A DNA stretch of 64,000 nt. Origin: Knufia peltigerae (Eukaryota > Ascomycota > Eurotiomycetes > Chaetothyriales > Trichomeriaceae). The stretch spans positions 124,001-188,000 of the forward strand of contig JAPDRN010000006.1 of assembly GCA_030247855.1 (NCBI GenBank). The letters run 5' to 3'. The notes under the pieces are model-generated. The model was not told the DNA's origin. It saw only the letters and a list, made by a program, of their open reading frames with translations, and searched no databases. A program made the translations under genes and the position numbers. Positions 53,760 to 64,000 of this stretch are shown piece after piece (position 1 is the stretch's first letter; each line of letters opens with the position of its first letter).

Positions 53760-55376
53760 TTATGAATCAGCACACTCTTTCCAATCCATGACTTCCGACA
53801 TTGCTTGGCGGCACGGAGCGGAGAAGATGGACGGTACCCAGAAGAATGTTCCCAAAGTACTCTCGACGTCGCGCCATGATTTGAACGCTAAGGCGATAGA
53901 TATACGCTTGAGCCTTGATGTGTAGAATGATTTAATGCCGGATTCGGAAGCTGCGATTGCACCCATGATCGTGTACCAGAATCTCGTCTCCAAGGTAGCG
54001 CATAACGCCAGCGAAGAAGGCACTTGCTGCTCAGGTTTCTGCAATACCTCCATCAGTTGAACGACCGAGTCGCCGAGTTCTTCTTTCGTGTCCATGGTGT
54101 GTTGTAAGGTCATTTGAAGGAATATCTTGATCGACAAGGCTATTGCCGTGAGGAATGACTCGCGTGAAGCTGAGCTACTGTTAATCTCGATTGCTGTCTC
54201 CAGAGATTTGATTTTCCGGCGAAGGCGTGTCTGCTCTTCACGAGCGAGAGGTTTTTTGTTGTGGATATACGTGGTCAACCTGGCCACTTGATCCGCTTCC
54301 GCAAGGATTATGTACGCTGCTCTTTTGGCATTGGTGGAAAACCAGGTATCGAATATACCAGTGTGCTCGATACTTGAAAATAGCGTCACATCGTGCCGCG
54401 AGAGGAGAATAAGTCCCTGCATAGTCGTGCTTCAAGGAAACACTATCATTAGCTTTTCGTCGAACTTATTCAGCCTACAGGGGTGTGTATACCGTGGGAT
54501 TATTAGTGATGTTAGATGGGATGGCGGGACATTCAACTTCCGAGAGCGAAGTCTGATAATATTGACAAGGCCAGTGATGTGGATTTTCCACGCTTCAATA
54601 TTGCCTAGAGCTTGCTGTTCGAGATGATAGTATTAGCAGGGATTCAAGGGGTGAGAAGCAATCAAGGTGCGAGTTTTCACTCAAGGTAAGCGGGACGGAC
54701 ATCGAGAACCGTAAGTATGAGTATGGCGGCGATGAGACTGTCACTGAGCCCGTCGAGACCCTCATTGAGCCGTTGCCTTACAGCTCGAATGGCCCCGCCC
54801 TTGTAGGCATCAACCATGGATCGGTGTGTATGTTGTTGTCTCCGCGCTGCGTAGAACTGCCTCGCAAAGTATAGAGAAACTTCGAACATGGTAGGGTCAG
54901 GAAGAAAGCCGGCCCAGTCGGACTGCATCATGGCCAAGACGGCGTCCGAGGCTGGAACGTCAGTATCCAAGTGAAGCTTCCCCATTGCGTGTGACACTAT
55001 GCAAGGATCATCAGTTGGTTGTGAACGGCATGGGAATTGAAAAACAAGCGAAGCATGTCGCCCACGCACAATGATTAATGAAAAAGGCATCGTTCCTCCT
55101 CAATATTCGATCCAGGCCAGGATGACTAAGGAAGGGGAGTTGAGAACAGCGTACAGCCTGAACGGCATGTTCATCGGCTTGCAGAGGCGTAAGGGAGGTG
55201 TGGTGCTCCTTCTGTTTCTGCGCAGCATACTCACTAACCAGGCGCTGTCGTCGTCTTGCAAAGTTGGCTCTCGTGGTGTGTGCCCGCCTTGCCTTTGCGC
55301 TGTCATGGTCAAGTGTGGGCCCCGTTGTCGACACGAAGGTCAAACGAGGAGCAAAAGCCACCTGGTTGGCAGACAT
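53760..55376 (-). CDS. fungal transcription-factor-domain protein without Zn2Cys6 cluster
   Basis: Four exons inferred on the minus strand: 55070-55376, 54701-54996, 54493-54614 and 53760-54429, 464 residues. The N-terminus (MSANQVAFAPRLTFVSTTGP, then KARRAHTTRANFARRRQR) and the region AWKIHITGLVNIIRLRS in exon 3 are typical of the fungal-specific regulators that carry the Fungal_trans_2-like middle domain but no N-terminal Zn2Cys6 finger. The middle homology domain continues through the last exon. No DNA-binding motif is visible, so it may act as co-regulator or bind via the basic N-terminal patch. It neighbours the SDR gene tail-to-tail (144 bp). The start is the first ATG; exons inferred by frame and splice sites. 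Confidence 0.72.
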
Positions 55377-57676
55377 GATGCATGTCGCTCTGATGATAGA
55401 GGAGATACGTCAGGAATGAGATTAGGGACTGAGAAGCTGCATGAATTGAACCTCGCATCATTTCGCCTCCCAGTCGTCAAAGATGGTGGTCCAAGCATTC
55501 TGGTTTCTGGTCCACGATAGTAGGGAGAAAGAATGCCAAGCAATCTGATTTTCTTGAGTTGGTTTAGCTCGATCATGACACTTCGGAGGGAATCGTATCC
55601 GGGACTCGCAGGAGAAGAAGTATCAGAGTCAAAGTAACCCGAGAGCTTCTGGGGTATGAGAAGACTACATCAACCTTCATTGTTTTCTACCTAGTTAGGA
55701 CGGTAAAATTCAATACTAATCATGAAAAGTTGGCCCTCGCGGTAATATCTGCCCATATCTGGCTGTATAGCGTGAGGCGCTAGTATCCGAGGCGTAATTC
55801 TATCATTTGAGGCTATACACCATCATATGATGAGGGACCTGAGGGATAGTCCTCGGAGCTTTATTGCACTGTACCCATAGATGTCACTTAAAACTGTATT
55901 GGAGATCTGTACCGACATATAGCATTTTGAAAGATCCAGGGGGTTTCTGATGTGAAGTAGGCACAGTCGTGGACGGCACTTTCTATAACTCGGGATACGA
56001 AGCTCGAATCGGAGAGTGGTCGGTAAGTGCAAAATGGCACCGGAAGCAAAGGGTCGATCACCAGCATCCGGAGCTAAAATCTCCAGTATTTGTCGATAAT
56101 ATGACCTATGTGAGGAAGAGGCGTGCAATGGATTCGCGGCAAATATTAAATCGCTGATGCGCGAGAGATCTGAGGCATAAGTCGATCTCATGATCTTCGA
56201 ATGGTTTGGCTTGATTGAAGGATCAGTACTTAAAACCGCACATCTTCCTCCTTTGGATATACGTTACGCGATTTCCATACACGGCCGAGTACCAAGAAAC
56301 AAAACCCTACCTGTTACTGAAAATGGCATTTGCATGTGTAACATCTGGGCATCTCACCGTATGATTTCTAGCTTTGGGAGATTGAGACGTTCATCAGCCA
56401 CCAGAGACAACACGTTGAACGGCGGTAAACTGTGAAGAAATATCGATATGGTGATTGACTTTGTAAGGTTCGATATCAAAGGCTGGGCATCCGACATGGC
56501 GGTCAGCTTGACAACAGAGCAGTTTTCTGAAGAATCCACACACTCTTGGACATATAGTTGGTCCTCGAATCCGACTTGCGAAACTGTGTACTGCTATGAA
56601 GGCAACAGCAAGCAGTATGTGAGGACATTGAGCCGAGGAGAAGCTTTTGATGTTGCAGATTTTGTCCCGTACGCCGGCAAGCAGATCAAACGCCCGGGGA
56701 TATTCTTTTTTGAGGCAGCGTGGGTTCTGATAGCGTCGAAGATGACGCCATCGTTCACACAGATCTATATTTTCAAATCATCGGTCTATACTTCGACTGG
56801 CATCTCTGGTCCTTAGCTGATGCCGACAGCTCATGGTAATGATGGACACGGTCGTTGGCTCAGGTGAAATTAGGTGGAAGCTCTGAAAAGTGATCGAGAA
56901 TGCAAAAGCGGCGACAAGCTGGAACAAGATTGTTCCGGTGCTTCAGCCTGAGTGCCAAGCCTCGATGGTCTCCGGAAAACTACTTAAGTTCCTCTTCCCT
57001 CCCGCTCCGTCCTCGATCTTTTTTCTTTTCTTCATCTCAGTGCACGGGCTTTACGCGTTACAGTGAGGATTCGTCCGAGTACGTGTTATTGCTAGTTGAA
57101 AACTATACAACTGACCGCTCCTTGAGGTCCTCACGGATCTCATGGGAATTTTTGAATAACCTACTATGACCTTTTCATTATCATCAGCGCCTTGAGCGAA
57201 GAGATAGAGAAGAGGGTTACAGGCCTGAAAGGAACGGGCTGGTCAAATAGCGTGGGGGTTTAAGAAGCTCTCCAAGTCAAGATATGTTATCAAGCGATGT
57301 CTTATCTTTCTCCTGGTTGTTTGAAAATGACTGAGTAGAATGAAGCATGTAGATTCAAAGCGCAGGCTACAAGTGCTTGTCACAACAAGACGGTCAAATT
57401 TCATCAGTTGAGATAGAGTCAGATAGGCACAGCAACGTGTGCAGATCCAGATGAACTTTAGTACTGCTGAGACATCTTTCCACTGCCAACGATTCTACGC
57501 AGTGTCCTTTTCTGCCCATCGCTTCCAGTCCGACATTGATTTCATTCCATTGTTCATCGTGATGCCTCCCTATACTTAAGTTTCAGGCGCGATTTGGAGA
57601 AGACAAAATCCATCATTGCAGCCTCAATGTTATTCTCCAACTTCCACAAGTTCATCACTTTTGATCACTTTCCACA
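55377..57676. other. gene-poor region, 2.3 kb
   Basis: The longest gene-free stretch of the window apart from the possible small ORF at 56448-56816. AT-richer than its flanks. No transposon parts, tRNA or long repeat recognised. Confidence 0.5.
56448..56816 (+). CDS. possible small hypothetical protein
   Basis: A 122-residue ORF with fairly protein-like composition (HSWTYSWSSNPTCETVYCYEG, then RPGIFFFEAAWVLIASKM). No signal peptide, no recognised family. It may be part of a spliced gene: GTAAGG at 56463 could be a donor and the AG at 56515-56516 an acceptor. Reported mainly because the surrounding 2.3 kb is otherwise empty. Confidence 0.3.
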   Translation: MVIDFVRFDIKGWASDMAVSLTTEQFSEESTHSWTYSWSSNPTCETVYCYEGNSKQYVRTLSRGEAFDVADFVPYAGKQIKRPGIFFFEAAWVLIASKMTPSFTQIYIFKSSVYTSTGISGP

Positions 57677-58733
57677 ATGCCTACTGCTCTTATCACAGGT
57701 GCGACAGGCTTGCTAGGTAGACAGGTGTTGAAGGCCTTTGAAGATGCCGACTGGCAAACGGTTGGGACGGGATTCCATCGAGCCACTGGCCCAATCCGCA
57801 AAGTTGACATCACCGACTCTGGAAGCGTGGCTGCGCTCTTCGATGAGGTCAAGTACGAACACAGCTAACACAACTCTGCTGAAGGAGTACAAGCACTAAC
57901 CACCTCAGACCGGACGTTGTCGTACATTGTACGGACCACCACCACTGCTGCTGCTTCTTCTCCCTCCTACGCATGACCAAAACTAAACCTCTTCTTTAGG
58001 CGCCGCCGACCGTCAACCAGACTCCTGCACAAAGAACCCCGCCGCAGCCCGCGCTCTCAACGTAACGGCAACTCAGACGCTCGTCGAAGCCTTCCACGGT
58101 TCGCTCTTCATCTACATCTCGACGGACTATGTCTTCCCCGGGGCGGTAGGTGACGCCCCCTACAAATCCACCGATACGCCCAATCCGACGAACGTCTATG
58201 GCCAGACAAAACTGGACGGCGAGAATGTCGTCCTCCAACACGCCCAGAACAATGCAGTCGTCCTCCGCGTCCCCGTCCTCTACGGATCAGGTGCGCACAG
58301 CGAATCCGCCGTCAACACACTGATCGATTCACTGTACGGCCAAAATCGCACCGTCAAAATGGACGACTGGGCCCTACGATACCCGACGAACACAGAGGAC
58401 GTGGCGAGGGTGTGTCTCGACCTTGCAAAGAAGAGGACAACTCAACAAAAAGAAGGAGAAGGAGGAGAAGGAAAACCAATGCCCAATATTCTGCAGTTCA
58501 GCAGCGAAGACAAAATGACAAAGTATGAAATATGTCAAAAGTTCAGTGAGATCATGGGTTTGCCCATAGATCACCTTGTGCCGGACAAGGATGGTGGGAA
58601 ACCCAAAGATGGGACGATGAGGCCGTACGACTGTCACTTGGACACGAGTGGGCTTAAAGATCTTGGGGTTGATGTCTCCACGGTTGATTTCGTGGCGTGG
58701 TGGAGGAGATATGTCGGTGCGTTTAGGCATTGA
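57677..58733 (+). CDS. NAD-dependent sugar/SAM-synthetase-beta-like reductase (MAT2B/RmlD type)
   Basis: Three exons: 57677-57852, 57909-57928 and 58000-58733; 309 residues. The middle exon has only 20 bp. The spliced protein reads TALITGATGLLGRQ (NAD loop), KPDVVVHCAADRQPD across the micro-exon, FIYISTDYVFPG and YGQTKLDGE (Tyr-x-x-x-Lys), YLPSLY-like VLYGSG, and ALRYPTNTEDVARV. This is the dTDP-rhamnose reductase RmlD fold; in eukaryotes the closest known member is MAT2B, the regulatory beta subunit of methionine adenosyltransferase. Fungal members are uncharacterised as far as I know. The function may be regulatory or a reductase; not resolved. Confidence 0.87.
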
Positions 58734-58933
58734 GATAGGTATGCCTCGAGCTTGAAAAGAATGCGTCATGGGGGACTCTGGGACGAAATGGACACTCTCT
58801 GCATTTGTGCAAGCAGGAACAAACGGCGGAATCAAAAGGACTGCAAGGAATGACCATCACGAATATCATCAACTTGAAAGTAAACGAGTTGGCCCTTTCA
58901 TTACGAAGTAGCGACTAGACTATCAAATACGAA

Positions 58934-60841
58934 TCAGTGCAAAGCCCGCTTAATCGCTCTGTCAAGATTCCCACGATCACTGTTCTGTCGTTCCATCTGC
59001 AGAGACTGCCATTTCTGACCACTCCAGGCGAGAATCAAGTTGAAGACTCGATCTCGATCGGCGGGATGAAGGAGAAGAGTGATTTCGTCGTCGTCGTCGT
59101 CGCCTTGTAAAAACACAATCTGCAACACCGCCGACGAGCGAGAATGGAGGTTCTTCAAATTCTTCCACATGGGATCGCTCTCGTCGGGATCGATCTTTCG
59201 GAGCTCGTGAAGCTCTAAAAATGACCATTGACGACGAAGTCCATCGCCACTTGCCTCTAGGGCGAAACTCACGCCCGTTCTTCCCACGACGAGTCGACCC
59301 CGGCCTGATCTTTTTTCCACGGCGGCGAATGCATGCGACTCTTCTCCCACCATCGGCCAACGCCGAGGCCCATCCCCATCATCACTATTGTCATCGCTCC
59401 GTGGTAGGTCGAACTCGGCCAGGTTTGCGTCCCTCACGACCGCCTTCTCCTGCAACCTGAGGATGGCCAACTCGGCATGGGTCGGGATGCCCCAAAAGAT
59501 CCACCGGAACTGAGACACCAGGAGCCGATACTTGGGGAGGTTGGTCGCGACGGGGTACGAGAAGAAGAAGCCACCGCCGACGACGAACCACACCACCTTC
59601 ATGCAGAATTCCATGTCCGCGCAGAGGCACACGGCCAGGCAGGAGGAAAAGAAAAACACCGACGCAATGGTCAGCCGCGGCTTTTCGTGTCGGTGAAAGT
59701 TGACCATGATCTCGAGGAGGTCGGCAAAGTCGCCCAATTGTCGTTGAATCATGGGGCCAATCTCGTCGAGAAACGGTTCGAGCCAATCGTGCTTTCCGTG
59801 CCGTTGGATGAGATCTCCCCAAGCTTGAACCCGTGCTTCTCGATCGAGTGCTCTGCTGACGTTGGCACGGACAGTTTGAACCGAACTCGGCTGGAACTTG
59901 TTTTTTATGGTAGAGTAGACGATGTAAAAGTAGAAATATGCCATGATGTACTGGAAGTACCACAGCACCAGGAAGAGTGCGAACCAACGTCCGGTCCGGC
60001 GGGGATCTTGCCACATGTAAACTTCTCGTACACTCACCAAGAATGCCTGCCATGGCGCACTGGTGATGGCGATTCTTTCGATGATGCGCGCGAGATCTTC
60101 GAGATCAAAAGGCGGAGAGTCGAAGTCGTCGATATACTGAGAGGTGAATCCTCGCGTGTAGTAGAGTGCGAGGTGAGCCAGATATCGTTCCCACTGAAAT
60201 CGCGACTCGGTAGTGAAGTGCGATCTCGGTAGACGAGGAATGGGTCGAACCACCTTGACTCGAATAACGTGGCGGCCCAGGATCCAAGCAGTCTGCAAGC
60301 TCTCGCGCTGCTCCTCCACTCTGTGAACCCGATTACTTGCTTCGTCGATCTCTCCTCGAAGTTCTTGGGGGTCTGATGTTGATGCGGTGGAAGAAACGGC
60401 ATGGTCAAGTGCGTCATGAGCGTCGAGTAGTTCTTGATCTCGGTCGACAGTCAATGTGGGATGTCGAGCGTTACCGATTCTTGCCGCGGCCTTCTTCGTG
60501 ACCTTGCTGCGAATGAGACGCCGTGGGTGCGCGGCTATGTGCGTGGCATCCTTGACCCCGTCGGCGATGGTATTTCGAGCGGACTTTTTAGATTTGGGAG
60601 AGGTCTGGTGACTCTGGTCAAGCACCCGGCTTGGGTCGAATGCAGCGTCAGCAAAGATGTTGTCCTCATCGGACGGGTCGTCATGGTCTGGGTCATTGAG
60701 TATCTTCTTGACTTTGGACTTTGCCTTGGCCTTTAGGTGTAGCGCGCCTTCGACAAGATCGTTTGCATGTCGTTCGGTTTCCACTATGCTGTCTCGAGGG
60801 GCTGCGGCCATGCTTGACACGGGAATTGTGAACCACGACAC
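58934..60841 (-). CDS. DUF3292-type fungal membrane protein
   Basis: A 635-residue ORF, no intron needed. The N-terminus is polar and charged (AKAKSKVKKI, DDPSDEDN). The middle has hydrophobic segments FALFLVLWYFQYIMAYFYFYIVY, and later VFFFSSCLAVCLC with VVGGGFFFSYPVATN, so a membrane protein of three or more helices is likely. The C-terminal region (RLVVGRTGVSFALEASG, WSFLELHELRKIDPDES, VLQIVFLQGDDDDDE) resembles a GRAM/PH-like lipid-binding module. This is the layout of the fungal DUF3292 family as I recall it; no function is assigned. The start could also be Met11 (MAAAPRDSIVE). Family named from memory of pattern, not from a search. Confidence 0.75.
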   Translation of the reverse strand: MSWFTIPVSSMAAAPRDSIVETERHANDLVEGALHLKAKAKSKVKKILNDPDHDDPSDEDNIFADAAFDPSRVLDQSHQTSPKSKKSARNTIADGVKDATHIAAHPRRLIRSKVTKKAAARIGNARHPTLTVDRDQELLDAHDALDHAVSSTASTSDPQELRGEIDEASNRVHRVEEQRESLQTAWILGRHVIRVKVVRPIPRLPRSHFTTESRFQWERYLAHLALYYTRGFTSQYIDDFDSPPFDLEDLARIIERIAITSAPWQAFLVSVREVYMWQDPRRTGRWFALFLVLWYFQYIMAYFYFYIVYSTIKNKFQPSSVQTVRANVSRALDREARVQAWGDLIQRHGKHDWLEPFLDEIGPMIQRQLGDFADLLEIMVNFHRHEKPRLTIASVFFFSSCLAVCLCADMEFCMKVVWFVVGGGFFFSYPVATNLPKYRLLVSQFRWIFWGIPTHAELAILRLQEKAVVRDANLAEFDLPRSDDNSDDGDGPRRWPMVGEESHAFAAVEKRSGRGRLVVGRTGVSFALEASGDGLRRQWSFLELHELRKIDPDESDPMWKNLKNLHSRSSAVLQIVFLQGDDDDDEITLLLHPADRDRVFNLILAWSGQKWQSLQMERQNSDRGNLDRAIKRALH

Positions 60842-62045
60842 ATTTTAGTACGGTATGGCTTTCACGAAATGTGAGACTAGATGAGAATGAGGAAGCATGC
60901 AGTGCGAAAGAAGAAGGGGAGGTCCATGTTAGCGAAGCAAGTCCTCCTCTTACCTCTAGAAAGCGGCATTGTGAGCATCATGGAGAGTGACGATTCAAGC
61001 TGAAAGGACGGTCCAGCCCACAATTGGCACCTTTCTAGACTGCCTTGATCCGTCGATGATCCAGGCTTGTCCCTGCCAGGGTTTGACCCGATGATGTTCG
61101 ATCCGACATGATTTGATTGGCAGACGGGATCGCGACAAATGCACTCGAAGCGACAATTCGTGGCGGAAGCGAAACGAGATTCAGAGATTTGAGGCGAGAA
61201 GATCCGATCCAGCTGGAACACGCCACAGGGAGCCACTTGATGACGAAGAATATCGAGTACAACACAACAATCAATCAAACAAAAACCTGGAAATTCAGGG
61301 TACAACAAGTACCATGTACGCAGCTCCAAGGGATCAACCACTAAGTAGAGCTTTGACGGGTCCATGGCTGATGATGTGGTGGAGTTTATAGCGGACAACA
61401 CACCATCATTTACTCGGTAGATTGACGCCACTAACTTATAACGCAGAACAATTCCGTTTCTTGCTTTTGATACTTCCATACCTAGGTATGTATGGAGTAC
61501 GGAGTACAGAGTACTGTTATGGGTATTGAAACACTTCGTCACGAGGAAGAGGATGATGCGCCATACCTAGTCAAAGACCATCATGGTTGTCTTCCCCGAC
61601 TTACACAGTGACCCTTCAAGATAGATGAGAAGAAAACCTCAGCGCAATTTCCAATGCACGAATAACACGTTTCTACACTCTCAAAATCAAAGTCGAATTT
61701 TGGTAAGATCGAATAAAAGTCATATCAAAGACTCCTTCGCACAATGGCGGCGACGTGGTTGGTGTGCTTTGTTGCGGTGTTAATCTTCACCCTCGGCGGT
61801 GAGCTCGAAAGATTTGTTAGGATTCTGCTTCACTCATCTACATGGTATTGTTTGCTCGACTTCACTGTTGTTATTGTTGTCGTTTACATCCCGAATTGTC
61901 TTTCAATGGCTTTCCTCGATTTCCTTCTCTCTTCCGTCACTGTGCTCAGTCTCACATTACCCTCCAACGTTGCAGCTTGATATTAATCTCAATTTTTCTC
62001 ACTCTGTCCTCTTTGTTGGATTTCTCGTTCAAGAAGTATCTCATT
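60842..62045. other. intergenic of divergent genes
   Basis: Upstream of the DUF3292-type gene and the F-box-like gene. TACTCCGTA (61498) present. The ORF 60877-61542 on the minus strand and 61744-61980 on the plus strand look like 5' UTR rather than genes. Confidence 0.5.
61498..61506 (-). repeat. TACTCCGTA motif copy
   Basis: Perfect copy (here TACGGAGTA), inside GGAGTACGGAGTACAGAGTA, three near copies in a row. Confidence 0.5.
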
Positions 62046-64000
62046 ATGGATGACGACAATCCACCTCCGAGAAAGCGATCACGCTTCTTCGAGAATGGCA
62101 AAAGCAAGATTGGTAGCATTCTTCGTCCATCCAAAAAGGCCTCGAATCGCCAACCCACTGTGCCTAACCAAAATTCCTCCTCTTCTCATTCGGATTCTGG
62201 GAATAATAGTCCACTACTTGACGATCCGGCCTTCACAGAGCCTAGTCATCCATTGTCCTTTCGGTCGGATTTCAATTCTACTTCAGCCACGGCTGGACCA
62301 TCCCAACCGCGACAACGAAATAGCGGTGGCAGTCAAGAACATCAAGACCTTGTCTCTGGTGATAATGGTTCATCATCAAGGACCCCTATCTTGCAGGAAG
62401 ATGGACTCGACGAGAGGGCGAAGAAGCAACAACGTCGAAAGGGCATTTATGGCCTTGAGTCACTTCGGGCACAAAGTAGACAACACGCCGATGATCAACA
62501 AGAAGATGATGAAGAAGAAGAGGAGGAGGAGGAGGAAGACTTTCCAAGACAACCCTCTACTGCTGGTGCGGGACGACACCCATTCGGGTCTATTCCACGC
62601 CAATATACATTTACAGGGGCTGCACCATTGCCTAGATTGACGGCACCGACCGTTGACGAGCGTATGCGTCAGTATCGTTCAAGGACACCACAACGTATCG
62701 TTCCAATGACAACCCCCATGACACCCAACGTGGTCCATGGCAAGACAGGCGAAACTCACGCGACACCTCCTCCTCCAGATATTCATCCACCACCTCCTCC
62801 AAGACCATATGTTGACATGGATCGTGATCCTCGTGGTCATCGAATTCAATATCCAATCTACCACCCGGGCATAGCGCCTCACCCATCTCAGTCCCTCTAT
62901 GCCAACTCTTCAGGCCGCCCAACCTACCGTTTTGCACAGTTTCCCCGGCTCTCGCATCAACTGGACGGGCCTTCATCAGATACCCTTCTCACCTCACCCA
63001 AGCGGCTAGAGCGTGCTCAAGAGCAAGCGAGGATCAATCTCAAACGTAAACGTGTCGATCCGATTCTCCCACCTCCTGCGTACATCTACACCCACACGGA
63101 CAATCCTAATTTTAACGTCTTTCACGGCATTATCTTGTACCCGGAACTCGTCTTTGCACTCGCTTCACACCTCCCAGTGAGGGACCTCGTGAATCTCTAC
63201 ACGATATCCAAGGACTTTCACACCATCCTCGACACCCGATTCACGACAGTGATACTTAGTCAGGCACTCACCAAGGCACCCGAGTCGGCGCGCGTCTTTG
63301 GCTTCCGCACTTACGCATCTCTTTGCAGAAACGATCCCGCTGCACGTATTCCGCACCCCGATGCGGACAAAGCAGCGCAGAACATCCCTCGACGGATCCC
63401 CTCATTTCGCTGGCTCAAGATGGTCCTTCACCGTGAGAAAGTCGTACATGAACTAGTGACAATCTTTGCCGAGGATGGTATTCCGTTGCCCTTCCGTTGC
63501 CGTCTGGCCATGAAGAGAGTGTGGTTCATGCTCGATATCCCCGACAACGCTCGACGTATTGGCTATGTGCACAATACACGTCTCTTGACGAATCTGGACA
63601 TCTATTTCGCCGCGTGCTTCTTCTTGAAGCTGGACATGCGCCTCAACGACCCTGTGGCCGGCGAGAAGAGAGATGGCCTGCGCAAGATGCTTTTGCAACA
63701 GAAATCTTTCACCACCATCGTCAGGGTTATCAAGCGCGAAATCTGGAAGACAAAGTACGAGGTGATGCAAGAGTGGGTGCGTCAGCGATGTGTCCCTCAG
63801 CCCAACGAACTCGGAGTTCCCATCTTTGGTGTCCCACCAGAAAAGATCGGAAAGGGGAAGTTGGAGTATTGGGGTGAGCGAAGCGAAGCGGTGCTCGGTC
63901 GTACGCCGAAGGACTTGCTTCGTCCAGATCAGTTGATCATCCGCGAGGCGTTGAGAAGATGCTTGCCAATGGGTAAGGAATACCTTCGGTTCATGGTCTC
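62046..64000 (+). CDS. F-box-like protein (3' partial)
   Basis: The frame from the ATG at 62046 stays open to the end of the window, 651 codons so far. The N-terminal 300 residues are disordered: a basic start (RKRSRFFENG), Ser- and Gln-rich parts, an acidic run with about nine consecutive Glu (about 62509-62540), and Pro-rich stretches (ATPPPPDIHPPPPPRP). From about residue 360 a folded domain begins; ILYPELVFALASHLPVRDLVNLYTIS is close to an F-box helix pattern, followed by a long helical region with RRIGYVHNTRLLTNLDIYFAA. F-box proteins recruit substrates to SCF ubiquitin ligases. The F-box reading is by pattern, so moderate. Confidence 0.68.
   Translation, partial: MDDDNPPPRKRSRFFENGKSKIGSILRPSKKASNRQPTVPNQNSSSSHSDSGNNSPLLDDPAFTEPSHPLSFRSDFNSTSATAGPSQPRQRNSGGSQEHQDLVSGDNGSSSRTPILQEDGLDERAKKQQRRKGIYGLESLRAQSRQHADDQQEDDEEEEEEEEEDFPRQPSTAGAGRHPFGSIPRQYTFTGAAPLPRLTAPTVDERMRQYRSRTPQRIVPMTTPMTPNVVHGKTGETHATPPPPDIHPPPPPRPYVDMDRDPRGHRIQYPIYHPGIAPHPSQSLYANSSGRPTYRFAQFPRLSHQLDGPSSDTLLTSPKRLERAQEQARINLKRKRVDPILPPPAYIYTHTDNPNFNVFHGIILYPELVFALASHLPVRDLVNLYTISKDFHTILDTRFTTVILSQALTKAPESARVFGFRTYASLCRNDPAARIPHPDADKAAQNIPRRIPSFRWLKMVLHREKVVHELVTIFAEDGIPLPFRCRLAMKRVWFMLDIPDNARRIGYVHNTRLLTNLDIYFAACFFLKLDMRLNDPVAGEKRDGLRKMLLQQKSFTTIVRVIKREIWKTKYEVMQEWVRQRCVPQPNELGVPIFGVPPEKIGKGKLEYWGERSEAVLGRTPKDLLRPDQLIIREALRRCLPMGKEYLRFMV

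Noticed and set aside
60877..61542. 221-codon ORF on the minus strand upstream of the DUF3292-type gene
   Set aside because: Random-like composition; more likely 5' UTR.
61744..61980. 78-codon hydrophobic ORF before the F-box-like gene
   Set aside because: Overlaps the likely 5' UTR and matches nothing; could be an upstream ORF at most.

Overview
The window looks like chromosomal DNA of a filamentous ascomycete (Pezizomycotina). Genes are single, spaced 0.1-2 kb apart on both strands, and interrupted by short introns (about 48-190 bp, GT...CTRAC...AG). The gene content is fungal: MUP1-type methionine permease, CENP-T, Isy1, Shy1/SURF1, Htd2, GT69 and GT90 glycosyltransferases, a DUF3292-type protein, and an L-rhamnose dehydrogenase/lactonase pair. 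The set would fit Eurotiomycetes such as Chaetothyriales, but I cannot fix the class from sequence alone. I see no rRNA, tRNA, CRISPR, phage or intact transposon.

Layout. 0-9 kb: 3' part of a DHA2-type MFS transporter, a coiled-coil hypothetical, a three-exon SDR, and a membrane GT90/CAP10 glycosyltransferase. 9-25 kb: an orphan GT-A-like membrane protein, a large conserved hypothetical, the five-exon methionine permease, adenylosuccinate synthetase, a GPI-anchor-type secreted protein, a YFH7-like P-loop kinase, and a hypothetical with an 11-bp first exon. 25-29 kb: a solitary Copia-type retropepsin-domain gene without other transposon parts, then the convergent pair L-rhamnose 1-dehydrogenase and L-rhamnono-lactonase. 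29-34 kb: a conserved fungal hypothetical and two secreted or wall-type proteins. 34-41 kb: a UBX-domain protein divergent from SURF1, SURF1 convergent with CENP-T, and an UNC93-like transporter. 41-49 kb: mitochondrial Htd2-type dehydratase, a MYND protein, a GT69 (CAP59/CMT1) mannosyltransferase, a secreted protein and Isy1. 50-64 kb: a Tcd1/2-type tRNA dehydratase, a five-exon SDR, a transcription-factor-domain protein without zinc cluster, a gene-poor 2.3 kb stretch, a MAT2B-like reductase with a 20-bp micro-exon, a DUF3292-type protein, and an F-box-like gene running off the right edge.

The genes are mostly unrelated housekeeping and accessory functions. The clearest functional unit is the rhamnose pair (dehydrogenase then lactonase). 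Cell-surface and glycan functions recur. Many exon joins below were worked out by hand from reading frame, splice dinucleotides and family alignment by eye; they are inferences, not transcript evidence. The two observations I find most interesting are the stand-alone, apparently membrane-anchored retropepsin-like gene at 25.3-26.3 kb and a 9-base motif (TACTCCGTA) found nine times, always between genes.
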